Made by a program: the position numbers and the translations under genes. Under the pieces are notes generated by a model that searched no databases, had not been told where the DNA came from, and was given only the letters and a program-made list of their open reading frames with translations. A DNA stretch of 42,554 bases from Tieghemiomyces parasiticus (taxonomy: Eukaryota > Kickxellomycota > Dimargaritomycetes > Dimargaritales > Dimargaritaceae): the NCBI GenBank assembly GCA_027575765.1, contig JANBPT010000347.1, positions 1 through 42,554 on the forward strand, in the 5' to 3' direction. How positions within the stretch are numbered: the first letter of the stretch is position 1; each line of letters opens with the position of its first letter. This document shows positions 14,841-24,646 of the stretch, piece after piece.

Positions 14841-16534
14841 GGTGGCTGGCTGAACAAGGGGGGAGTTATGGGACGGTAAGGCGGAAAGAGACCTATTTAG
14901 TGGGCCTTAGTTGTCGGTGGAGGCGTCAGGATTAGGGGAAGGTACGAAGAGTAGATGACAGAGTGTGTGTCGGGACGGGGATGTGTGTGAGGTAGGGATT
15001 ACGACAGGTACAGATGAAACGGGGCGGCGTAACAAGGGCGGGATGGTATATAGCAGAGAGCGGAGTGGGGCCAATCGCGGTTTTTGGATGGCCAGATGAA
15101 GGGAAAAAAGGTAGGGTCTAAATGGCGGCAAGAGGGGCGGGGGAGCAACTCGGAGCAGAGCGGCCGCCTACCAGTGGTTGTGGAGAAAGGGGGAGGGGCC
15201 CTTACCGTACTGATCGTACTTACACTCTACCGTTGTTCATTCTTTCAAGGCTCGCTTGGCCCAAGCCCAGTCAATCAAAGCGAACGAAAAGCGGAGCAGT
15301 AGGTCCCACAAAAATAGCCAAGAATGTGAGGTGGCAACGACAAGGCAGGAAAATGTGGGAAGCGGAGGGGGTCAATCCGGCGCAGGTGTGGCCGTAGCTC
15401 TTACCATGTTAGATGGGCACATATGTGCGGGCTGTCGCCCCTCAAACTCCTCACGATAGGCTGATGGGCGGAGCGGCGGGTAAAAGAGCTGCAACTCCGG
15501 GGGGTGATTAAGAAGCAGGCAACACAGCCACGCTGAGTGGCACTCCCCCCCCCCCGTACGTTCTTGAGGATAACGTGCCCCGTCACCACTGGCGTTGCTC
15601 CACCGCCCGACGGTATACTGTGCTGGCCTAGTCCTTATCAATACACACACCATGTGTGTTTGGTTCAAGGATCGACATGTAAGCTCCTGGGCGACCTCCC
15701 CCCCTCCTCCGCATCATACCACCCAATGGTCGCTAGGAGCTATCTTCCCCCCCTCCTATATTAACCAGAATCGGAGTCTCCAGCTAGGGGATCTCAGGTA
15801 GTACGTGGCAGAGGTCAATTGTCTGGCCAACAGAAACTGCCCGAGGTGGCCTAGCCAAGGGAATAAATAAATAAAACGTAGATTTCGATTGAGTAGGACA
15901 CGCGCCTTGATGCGCCTTCCGAAGCAGTGCCGTCCCTTATAGTGTAAACTGGCTGCAGACCCAGACGATGGTTGATGGTATCGCACTTGCAAGGGGAGCG
16001 GAGGGGGGGGTTTAACCGCCACGAAAAGGGGTGGGAAATACATCAATGCTGTAGGCCTTACCCCAAATGTTGAACTACAGGTCAGTGGTTGTACGGCAGC
16101 GCAACTGACTCCGATTGACCATTGTGCTTAAAGTGCCAGAAGGTGAACTTTCCTGCCATATGGTTCGTGGTGATTGAAAGGGATGGGCCATTCACTGTTG
16201 GTCAAAGGCAATGGAATCAGTGTAACGGATACAGGCGCGTAATAGCGTAAAGCTAGACTTGATTCGCAGCTGCCTTTTTCTCCTTCATTGGGCAAAGGAA
16301 GAGCAGTTACAATTTTTTTGACGCTTAGTTGCACAACTTTCTCAGGCCTTTAGGGAGCGTGCATAAACAACCTGTCGAACAGTGAGTGCATCCGGTGACA
16401 CCAATAGCAACTTTTAATTGATATGTAATCTAAAGAATTGTCCACAGCTACGTGGTTTAGCTCACGAGGCGCAGGGTCATTTCTTATCCAGTCAACCTGA
16501 TCCCCTAACGAAGGCGTTAGGGAGGCGTACAGCC
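14841..16534. other. Spacer upstream of ARF1, no gene recognised
   Basis: About 1.7 kb holding the ARF1 promoter and the 3' flank of the RidA gene. It has a C10 homopolymer near 15545. Open frames of 60-98 codons on both strands show no known domain. Confidence 0.4.
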
Positions 16535-17209
16535 CTAGGCCTTGACCAGAGCCACGCACTCAATCTCGACGAGAGCGTCCTTGGGCAGGCGGGCCACCTC
16601 GATACAGGTACGGGCGGGCTTGTGTTGATCAAAGAATTCGGCGTAGATCTCGTTGACGGCATTGAAATCGCCCAGGTCCTTCAGAAACACGGTGGTCTTG
16701 AGCACCAGGGTCAGATCCGAGTTGGCGGTCTGGAGGATAGTCTGCAAGTTCTTGAGCGCCTGGCGGGTCTGTGCCTGGACGTCGGAGCCTACCAGCTCGC
16801 CGTCGTTATTGATGCCCAGCTGGCCCGAGGTAAAAACCTGGTTGTTACCCAGGATGGCAGTGGCTAGAAAGCAATAGGGTGGTGGTGCGTGGGGAGGGAT
16901 GTATACGGCGGACTGGGTTACCTACTTGGGATCACCCGGGCTGCCCACTTTGGGGACTGGTAGTCAGCTACCGTTTACCAGCACGGTGACTAAGGGACAG
17001 GCGATTGGCGACTTACAGTAGGGGCCGAGGGCCTTAGGGCCGTTGGGCACGTGGACAACCTGGGGCTTGTTAATAGAGGCCATAGTGCGACGAGGGTGAC
17101 GGATAGGGGAAAAGTATATGGGGCAGAGTGGGGCGGGTAGCAGGCGATTGATGGTCCAAGTAGGGCTAATGCGATGGCGGAGGAACGGGATGAAGATCAG
17201 TGAGCGCAT
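16535..17209 (-). CDS. HMF1: RidA/YjgF/Hmf1 family 2-iminoacid deaminase, with possible mitochondrial presequence
   Basis: Minus-strand exons 17209 (or 17083)-17017 and 16863-16535 flank a 153-nt intron (GTAAGT...TTCTAG). From the ATG at 17083 the protein is 131 aa, the standard RidA size. It shows GPYSTAILGNNQVFTSGQLG, LKNLQTILQTANSDL and the C-terminal catalytic-region ARTCIEVARLPKDALVEIE with the conserved arginine. RidA proteins hydrolyse reactive enamine/imine intermediates released by PLP enzymes, protecting for example isoleucine synthesis. An in-frame ATG 42 codons upstream (17209-17207) adds a leader with many Arg residues and no Asp or Glu, as expected of a mitochondrial presequence; yeast has separate cytosolic Hmf1 and mitochondrial Mmf1. 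The span given uses the longer form. Confidence 0.93.
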
Positions 17210-17694
17210 TGAAGGCAAAGGGGGTTGACGCTCAAGAGGCGAGGGTGTGGTGGGTCGTAGAAGGTGTAAGCTGCAGTATGGAGAGATGGGTACGGGACGC
17301 CAATAATAAGGGGGATACGTGAGACTGGTCGCACTTGGCCTTTAGTGCCGTGACTGGTGGATGAGCTTTCCATAGCTAGTAAACCTGACCGCCTCGGTGA
17401 CTGCGAGTGCTCGTGCGAGGGAACAGGGAGGTGAAGGTGGGGTAGGACTTGTGTGTACAACATTCCCAGATTCCCACACGCCGCCGAATCTAAGGATTCC
17501 TTCCAACTGGCCCGAGGGGATAGTTACGGTTTGGCATCCAGAAGTTCCCCGGTTAGACGCTTGCGCATCCTAGCCATCCCAATTCTGGCTCCTATAAACC
17601 TTGGTCTCGCATTCCACGAACAAGGCGTAACCAACTTGGCCTCTCTCGCCCGTGTGATCTCCAACTTGGCCATTCGTAATAGTCCCTCTTCACA
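17210..17694. promoter_or_regulatory. Divergent promoter region between HMF1 and CAB5
   Basis: The 485 bp between the two head-to-head starts must carry both promoters. No convincing TATA box or named factor site was found. If HMF1 starts at 17083, its 5' leader runs into this region. Confidence 0.5.
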
Positions 17695-18540
17695 ATGAAG
17701 GTCATTGGCCTCACTGGCGGCATTGCCACAGGTAAGCCGCGCCGCCACCTTCTAGCACTTGACAGTACTCCTCTCCCCTTAGTGGTCGCTAACCTAGTAC
17801 AGGGCAGCCATAGTACTCACCACCCCTTCCCTGGCCTCTAACCTACGTCCCCCTCATTATCGTATGAATCACTAGGGAAAAGCACCGTCTCAGCCACCTT
17901 CCGCGAAGCCGGCATACCTATCGTGGATGCCGACCTCATTGCCCGGCAGGTTGTGGAACCGGGGCAACCTGCACACCGGGCGATCGCTCAACACTTTGGA
18001 CCGGGTGTATTCCTCCCCAACGGTACCCTCGACCGCCCGCGCCTAGGCCAAATCATATTTGCCGACGAAACCCAGCGCCGCGTCCTCAACGGCATCACCC
18101 ACCCGGCGGTTCGCCGCCGAATGCTCCGCGAGGTGTTGTGCCACTACCTCCACGGATCGCCGTTGGTGGTCCTCGACGTCCCGCTACTGTTTGAGAGCCA
18201 GCTGGACCGGTTCGTGAGCGCCACCGTAGTGGTGTACTGCGACGAGGCGACCCAGCTGGCGCGTCTGATGGGCCGCGACGGGTTTGACGAAACCACTGCG
18301 CGACAGCGTATGGCTGCCCAGATGGACATGGAGGCCAAGTGCGCTCGCGCTGACATCGTGATTGATAACACTGGGGATCGTGCGGCGACCCGTGTCCAGG
18401 TCCTTCGGCTCATCAAGCGTCTCACCCCCGGAACCTTGGCAGCCATACTAGCTGTCGTACTCCCCGTCGGTGGTGCCTTCTTTACCGGTGCCTTTTTGGT
18501 GCGGTTGCTGTTTGGCCTTCTACGGCGGCTAACGGGATGA
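17695..18540 (+). CDS. CAB5: Dephospho-CoA kinase
   Basis: Exons 17695-17731 and 17876-18540, with a 144-nt intron (GTAAGC...ACTAG) that splits the P-loop glycine codon, give 233 aa. The enzyme phosphorylates dephospho-CoA with ATP in the last step of coenzyme A synthesis. The joined N-terminus is MKVIGLTGGIATGKST (Walker A GGIATGKST). It is followed by VDADLIARQVV, LNGITHPAVRRRM, LVVLDVPLLFES and ARQRMAAQM, all typical of CoaE-type kinases, then DIVIDNTGD near the end of the kinase fold. The last 35 residues contain a hydrophobic stretch (about 198-226) followed by RLLFGLLRRLTG, suggesting a C-terminal membrane anchor, consistent with the membrane association reported for eukaryotic enzymes. 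Confidence 0.95.
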
Positions 18541-19253
18541 ACCCAAAGTGCATTTAACTGATCCTACCTGTTAAACTGTATACTTCCAAAGCGCTGACGG
18601 AGGATTATAAATACACCAAGAAAATCACTATGAGTTATGGTATATATATATATATACTTCGAACATTGCATTTGTACAGGCAGCCTACATATCCTAAGGC
18701 CATGACGGTCTCTAATAGGGTCATCCGGCACTGTGGGGTATGGTATAGGAGTAACGTGGCTTAGTGTTGTACAAGTTAACAAGGCCAGCCTAGGGAGGTG
18801 GAGAAGGTACACTTAAACTGCACCTGTCGCTGCACTATGGTTGGGTATCGTTGACTGTCGTGTATCCGTGCCAGGAGCTCGCCTGGCATCAGGGCAGGTC
18901 CGTCAGATTAGCCCAATAAAATAGGAAACTCCATTGCCCGTAAACCTTGCCTCTACGAGTATTGTCTTATGTAAATGACCCTGTCATTCAAACCGTTCTT
19001 CCCGTTCGCTCGTGCAGTAGTGTCTGAGTATTGTTAAGCACCGCATGAGGCACGGGATTTAATGACGAAACTAAGCCGATGAAAAAACATGCTATAAATG
19101 AGTGAGCGCCGCGAAATAAGTATGTAATGTATATGTGTATGCGTGCGTACGGGGATCAGAGAATGGAGTACTATTACAGCTCTCAAAAGTGTGATACGCC
19201 GAAGGTGTATGCTCAAGTCCAACGTACATGGCGTCCTGATCGAGGGTAGAGCT
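18541..19253. other. Spacer, no gene recognised
   Basis: 3' flanks of CAB5 and of the small secreted protein gene. It includes a TA microsatellite; no coding frame is supported. Confidence 0.4.
18641..18656. repeat. (TA)8 microsatellite
   Basis: Eight perfect TA units in the 3' flank of CAB5. Confidence 0.9.
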
Positions 19254-19523
19254 CTACTCGGCTTCCGGAATACTGTGCTGTGGGGCCTGAGACTCACTCT
19301 CCGCCGCACTGCGAGCATTATTCGCCTTCTTTTCCTTGCGCTTCATCAACTTCGAGGCCAGCCAAGCCGCACCACCTGCCACGGCAAGTTTGCCAATTAG
19401 CGGCGAACGCTTCTCCAGGAGGACTTCAGCCCCAGACTGGGTAGGAATGGAAGCCTGAACGACGGGAGAGGCGAGCAAAGCAACGGCCAGGGCGGCGATG
19501 GTGGCAGTACGAATTAGCTGCAT
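19254..19523 (-). CDS. Small secreted protein, Lys-rich, function unknown
   Basis: Single exon of 89 aa starting at ATG 19523. It opens with a clear signal peptide: a short basic n-region (MQLIRT), a hydrophobic core rich in Ala/Leu/Val, and a likely cleavage after VVQAS (about residue 25). A dibasic KR near 38-39 (LLEKRS) is a possible Kex2 processing site. After it comes a small hydrophobic Gly/Ala helix (GKLAVAGGAAWLASKL), then a strongly basic patch (MKRKEKK) and an acidic, polar end. There are no cysteines. The family is unknown to me. Its layout closely resembles the protein at 21668-21913, so the two may be paralogs. A GA repeat sits 5 bp upstream of the start codon. Confidence 0.7.
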   Translation of the reverse strand: MQLIRTATIAALAVALLASPVVQASIPTQSGAEVLLEKRSPLIGKLAVAGGAAWLASKLMKRKEKKANNARSAAESESQAPQHSIPEAE

Positions 19524-19528
19524 GTTGG

Positions 19529-19545
19529 GAGAGAGAGAGAGAGAG
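19529..19545. repeat. GA dinucleotide run in the 5' leader of the small secreted protein gene
   Basis: About eight GA units, just upstream of the minus-strand ATG at 19523; on the coding strand this is a CT-rich leader, as seen before several genes here. Confidence 0.85.
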
Positions 19546-21667
19546 GTGAGGGGATGGTGAAGTGGTGGTTGTATAAATTGGAATAGTGCAATGTTGTGAA
19601 TGATAACTATTGTTAGGCCACGTTGGTTAGTATTTATATGCCAATTTCAGCTGACACCGAGTAGTGTACAAGAAGGTATATGATTATGCGTCGGGTGGCC
19701 ACGATAGAAACGAGCCCCATCTCTTCGGCAGCGCGGATAGATGGCGAGCGGGGTGGTTCATCACCTGTTCTGTTTGACTAAGGTATTTACTCTTTGTATC
19801 GACTGCGGCTCATACTGCTGTCGATGAGTAATGATCGACTAAGGTTGACCATCGGCCCACTCGCCCAACATCGCCTCGTCGTCACAGTAGATCCTGCTGT
19901 AGCTGTCCCTCTTTCGTTTCCCTATCCTCGACCTATTCCAGCAGCGTCGCCTAGGTGTGTGTATGTGTGTCTTCTCCATACGGGGAGGGATACTCTTCAG
20001 TTGGCCCGCATTAACTGCAGTTGATGAGATAGTCCTTTGTTGAAGACTAATCCGAGGAAGCCCTTGGTTATTTGATTTAAACAAAGGCGCTGGTGAAGAG
20101 TAGGTCGCGCCGGCCCCCCTCCCGCCGTGACCATTGCATTACAGCTCTCATCTCATCCTTCCCCTAGCGCCCGCCCTCTCCCTTCCGCCCTGTTTAGCAT
20201 CACCGGCTACATATTTTATCCACCATCCACTTGAGAGCTGAGCCCACCAACCTTATAGTCGCGACACACTATACATGTTTATTAGAACCCAGATGAGAAG
20301 TCCGACTAATGTTGTCTGTAAAGGCGTACCGGAGTTCAATGTATGGACGGTGGTCCATATTTCACAAGAACACAAGTGAATCCTTCCAAGGACTTGGCCC
20401 TTTAGGCCAATACTGGTACTAGCAGACGTGGAAGGCCGTTAGGCATATCCCAACCTAGAGTACTGCCATTTCTCGCAGCACAGTTCGCAGTTTATCCACC
20501 TAACCGTCGAGGTGCCCATAAAGTTGCATCACCACTCCCCAGCCAGCTTTCCTTATGCCTCGCCATCTCTGGATGTGGCACACCAATCGTGACGTAGCAG
20601 CGGCCAGCACATCCAGGGTCAACCGGTAATAGTCACCCACCACAGCTGGCTGGTATAGCCTGCTAGTCTTCATTTACTATTGTAAGGCCAAGAGCCTTGC
20701 CTTTAGTTATTTCGATAGGCCGACCGATTAGCAATGGCTAATTCCATTCCTATTGGGGTTGGCTCTGACATTCCTTCTCTCTGCCATAACCGATGGCTTG
20801 CCGTGCCTTGTTAGCAGCCGCGCTTTACGTCCCGAGAGCCAAACGGCTAACCAAGAGCATGTATATGCCCAGGGGTCCCCAGCCTCACCTGACAGTACTC
20901 TCCGTTTTGCCATCCTAATTAACCTTGTATTGCCCGGCAGTGCGTAGTATTCGCCACCCTCTGTGATGGCCTTCCACTTTCTTCAGTAAACCACTTTTAA
21001 CTCATACACTCGTCCAGTTGGGGTGTACTCATTTGTAGGCATCACCCTGCCCTTACTCCATCACGTCTTTCTTGACGTTGTTGGGTGTGCTTTCGCTACC
21101 TTTTACTCGTCCATTGGGCTAACCAACATTTCACGCGTGGTGCTTAATGTTCCCCCATCCCATCAACCAATGTACACACGTAGACGTCTAGCTGCCACAC
21201 CTTTTTAATAATCAATATAATGATATAGCTCGGATGGTACATTTCACTGAACCTGGAGGATCATGTGTGAGTAAGGGGGACATGGCTGAACTACGCTTGC
21301 TGATAAATTGGACGAGAAGCTCGAACAGTGACTTCTACCCATTTTCCGTATGGTAGGGAGTGGGCTGTCGTGACTTGGGCCCATATGCACGTATTTGGGA
21401 TTACCCTTGGATGGATGAAGTAGGGTGATATGTTTATTTCAGCAGCAGGGCACTGACTGGTATGAAGGTACCGGACTGTCGAGGCATATTTTACAAGAGG
21501 TCAAATTTGCAGCCACTAAAGGTGAAATAATTGTGCGGCGGAGGGAATGATGCAAGGGGATAAAATCAACTAGAAAGCGCGACAAGGTCGTGTCAATGCT
21601 ACGCGTTGGACCGCGTAGGAGCGAAGCATTGTGACTATGGGTCAGCAGCAACAGACCTATACAGTTA
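19546..21667. other. Two-kb spacer between the two small secreted protein genes
   Basis: No gene could be supported. Short frames at 20753-20947 (+) and 19839-20084 (-) have no recognised domain. The stretch 20100-20940 is more GC-rich than its surroundings and may be decayed coding or transposon DNA, but no motif confirms this. Confidence 0.4.
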
Positions 21668-21913
21668 TTATGCCTCGCCACCGGCCTTCTCTTTGTTTTC
21701 TTTTTCCTCACCATCCTTTTTCAACCACTTTTCCCCGGCCTCTATGGCCTTATTAGTGACATAGGTTGCACCTAGAGTCACGAGCGGATTGGGCTGTGCC
21801 GTTTGGCCCTTAGGCGACGTTGACACGGTGGCCCGCCGAGGCCTGGCGTCGGCGACGGGCGAAGCAGCCAAGGTGATAGCCAGAGTATAGGCGGCGAGGT
21901 AGAGAGGCTGCAT
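21668..21913 (-). CDS. Small secreted protein, Lys/Glu-rich tail, function unknown
   Basis: Single exon of 81 aa from the ATG at 21913. A signal peptide (MQPLYLAAYTLAITLAAS) ends near PVADA (about residue 23). A dibasic RR at 26-27 (RPRRAT) could be a Kex2 site. A Ser/Thr/Pro linker leads to a short amphipathic segment (LVTLGATYVTNKAIEAGEKW) and a charged KK/EE-rich end. There are no cysteines and no known family. It shares with the 19254-19523 protein the MQ start, an L-A-[AS]-SPV cleavage region, a dibasic site, a Gly/Ala-containing helix and a charged tail. An upstream in-frame extension exists but would place the hydrophobic signal internally, so the ATG at 21913 is preferred. Confidence 0.65.
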   Translation of the reverse strand: MQPLYLAAYTLAITLAASPVADARPRRATVSTSPKGQTAQPNPLVTLGATYVTNKAIEAGEKWLKKDGEEKENKEKAGGEA

Positions 21914-22698
21914 TGTATGCGTAAGATGCTTGGTGGGGGTGGAAATAATGTAGTGGCGGCTTGAGCGAGCGATTTTTAAACCAATTAGCGGCTTAAACAA
22001 AAGTGCGTAAGGTGAAGAGTATTGCAATGGCGAAGCAAGGTAGCCAGAATTTAGTATATATATATGAATCTACCTCGGGCCTAACAGCGCGCTTGCCTGT
22101 GGGGCGGCAGTGGTGAAGAGAGAGTGGGTGAAGGCGCAAAAGGGGAGGGCAATGGGTCGAGAGCGGGCTAATTAATGTTGCCAACGACGTAAAAGCTCGC
22201 GGCCGCAACGCTAACTCCGCCGTCGGTCGCAGCCACTCAACCTTCGTTGCTTGATAATCCCGCCAGCTCGTTAATTAGTCGGGTGATCTGTGCCCGCTGG
22301 GTGCTTTGTTGAGCGCTGCTCTTTCAATTACGCCATGGCCTACTTTGTGAGGACCTTTAACGACCATAGTTGAAGATGTAAACCAAGGGCTCATGATAAA
22401 GGGTATTTTGGGCGATCGGTCGCCCTCATCCTACCACCACCTTCGACACGTTGCAATGCCACGACACCTTCATCCCCTTCTTATTCATACGCCTTTATTT
22501 TGCCGCGTACAATTAGAATGTGGCATTCGGACTATCTAGCTATTTCAACGATAGCAGTCCCAGCCGCTTGAGCCTGTCTATACGTTCGGCATCATCGTGA
22601 GGCGCATATGTATAGCACGTGCGGCTTCGGTGCTGAGTAGATTTTATTACACACCAATAAGGATCTCGCTTGAGGGCCTAGCAGAGGGGCCATGGTGC
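21914..22698. other. Spacer between small secreted protein gene and ureG 3' end
   Basis: Holds the promoter of the secreted-protein gene; a TTTAAAAA stretch on the coding strand about 65 bp upstream of the ATG is a TATA candidate. No coding frame is supported. Confidence 0.4.
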
Positions 22699-23514
22699 TC
22701 AGGTGCGGTGAGTGGCCTCCTGGTAAGCGGTCAGGATTTCTTGGACAATATCGTCCACACCGTTACCACCTCGGATGTGGGCAAAAATGGTGGGCCCAGT
22801 ACCCCGCATCTTCTTGGCGTCGCGGGCCATGACACTCAGATCTGCGCCGACGAGCGGGGCCAGATCAGTCTTGTTGATGATGAGCAGATCGCTCTGGGTG
22901 ATACCAGGCCCGCCCTTACGAGGGACTTTATCCCCGCCGGCGACGTCAATCACGTAGATGATGTAGTCCGCAAGTTCACGGCTATAGTTAGCCGCCAGGT
23001 TGTCTCCGCCAGACTCGACCAGCAGCAGATCACAGTGGTGCTGGGCCTGGAGGGTCTCCAGGGCGTTGAGATTGGCCGAAATGTCCTCACGGATGGCGGC
23101 GTGCGGACAACCACCAGTCTCAATGGCCTTGATGCGGTCGGCCGGGAGAGCCTTATGGCGCAGCAGAAATTCGGCATCCTCCTGGGTGAAGATATCGTTG
23201 GTGACACAGGCCAGGTTGAGGCGGGGATAGAGTTTCTGGCAGAGCGCCAGCATCAGAGCCGTCTTGCCGCTGCCGACGGGACCGCCGATACCGACTGTGA
23301 AGGCCCGCTCCTGCCAATCGCGTTGCTGGTACTGCGGGGGATCGCGGGCATGGTATTGACCGGGGTGTTCCAGGATTTCGTGGGTGTGACCGTGATCCTG
23401 GCCGTGACTGTGGTCGTGCGTATGGCTGTGGTCATGGCTGAGGCCGCCAGCGGCGCCTGGTGCCGCGCCGGCAGGCGTCTTGGCGTCGAAGCGGCAGGTG
23501 TCTCTGTTGGTCAT
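22699..23514 (-). CDS. ureG: Urease accessory GTPase UreG
   Basis: Intronless, 271 aa from the ATG at 23514. The frame is open further upstream, but no earlier ATG was found there and the conserved body fits this start. UreG is a SIMIBI GTPase that, with UreD/F (and UreE where present), delivers nickel to apo-urease. Motifs are a His-rich metal-binding leader with nine His in residues 27-45, Walker [10 protein letters not shown] (77-85), [15 protein letters not shown], the nickel-binding Cys-Pro-His in [23 protein letters not shown], and [13 protein letters not shown] for guanine recognition. The His-rich leader resembles plant and fungal UreG and may replace a UreE chaperone. It implies a urease elsewhere in the genome. 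It is head-to-head with SEC31. Confidence 0.96.
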   Translation of the reverse strand: MTNRDTCRFDAKTPAGAAPGAAGGLSHDHSHTHDHSHGQDHGHTHEILEHPGQYHARDPPQYQQRDWQERAFTVGIGGPVGSGKTALMLALCQKLYPRLNLACVTNDIFTQEDAEFLLRHKALPADRIKAIETGGCPHAAIREDISANLNALETLQAQHHCDLLLVESGGDNLAANYSRELADYIIYVIDVAGGDKVPRKGGPGITQSDLLIINKTDLAPLVGADLSVMARDAKKMRGTGPTIFAHIRGGNGVDDIVQEILTAYQEATHRT

Positions 23515-24646
23515 GGCGGAGGGAGGCTGGCGGGTGGTGAGCGAAGGGAAGCGGAGGGGTGCGACAGGATGCCAAAGCGAATGAGTATGTCCAAGTGGAA
23601 GGGCGGATAGAAACAAGAGCAAAGCCAGTAGACAGTGGGCGCGGGTCAAGGAGGTGAGGAAGTGGACGCAGCGACGCCGTCGTGACTGATACCAGTCCTA
23701 CGGTGCTTCGCGCACCCGCCAACCCTGCTGAATAGTGGAGACTAGGCGTGATGGAGGCAGGCTATGACGAGGCAGGCCTATGATTACTGAATAGCTGTGG
23801 CGGGATAAAGCTGAGCGGCCAGCATACAGAGTGACCGATTAATGCATATTGTAGGCAGACTGGCGCACCACGGTGGGTACTGCTAACGCACATCGGTGAC
23901 GGCTACTCTGCACCTGTGGTTGGAGATTAGGCGGAGTTGGGATTGGGTTAATGGAGGGATGTGGAAAAAAATACCATCATGGGACAGGTTACAGCCGCTG
24001 GTCTCACCCCGTGGACGGCCCACTGCTGCTGCCCTGGCGGCTTCTAACTGGTGTAGATCGCTAGGCCGGGGGAGGTTAAAGTCCCCTCCCCCCACGGCCG
24101 AACCGGCACTCCTGGCTCTCCCCACTGGCGACTTGGAGGGGGGACCGTGGTGGTGCTGGTGGTGCAGGCACCCATGGCCCGCCTCCCAACCGGTAGGCGG
24201 GCGGGTCTAGAGCTTGGTACATTCGCCCACCATCCGGAAATTGTACAAGACCAGGACGACCATTCGCATCCCCCGCTGAACAGCCCTTGAGCTCCACTCA
24301 TCTGTGCGCGGAGTTGCCTCATCCCCCAACGTCCACTCTCGACCGTGTCTAAAGCGTTGCAGAGTTCGGGTGTCACACCACGCCAGCTTGGTCCCGTTCC
24401 CATTGACTCTCTACCCACTCTCATCTCATCGTGTCCTTACCCATCTTTACAGTTGCAACCAACTTCCTCCCTTTCGCCTCGAGCCCTTCGCCATCATCGC
24501 TGGGCGCCGATATACCAGTCTCGCCTAGGCCACCGCCTCCACCATCGTCCCCATCAACCACTTTTACCGCTCTCTTTCATTCGCGTAGACGCCACCGTCA
24601 TCTTGACTTCCTCTTCCCCTTACAGTCTCTTCACCATCTGTCCTCC
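23515..24646. promoter_or_regulatory. Divergent region between ureG and SEC31
   Basis: 1.13 kb carrying both promoters. The SEC31 side is strongly pyrimidine-rich from about 24400. A TTACAG at 24620-24625 in a pyrimidine-rich context could be the acceptor of a 5'-UTR intron. Open frames inside (for example 24044-24424, minus) show no domain. Confidence 0.45.

Noticed and set aside
22597..23610. 337-codon plus-strand frame opposite ureG
   Set aside because: It is antisense to the fully conserved ureG coding region and shows no domain.
23515..23649. N-terminal extension of UreG resembling a signal peptide
   Set aside because: It opens with TTG, not ATG, and UreG is cytosolic; the ATG at 23514 fits the family.
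24431..24646. Upstream extension of the SEC31 frame
   Set aside because: Its translation is Ser/Pro/His-rich and unlike Sec31; its start would be TTG or GTG. It is leader sequence.
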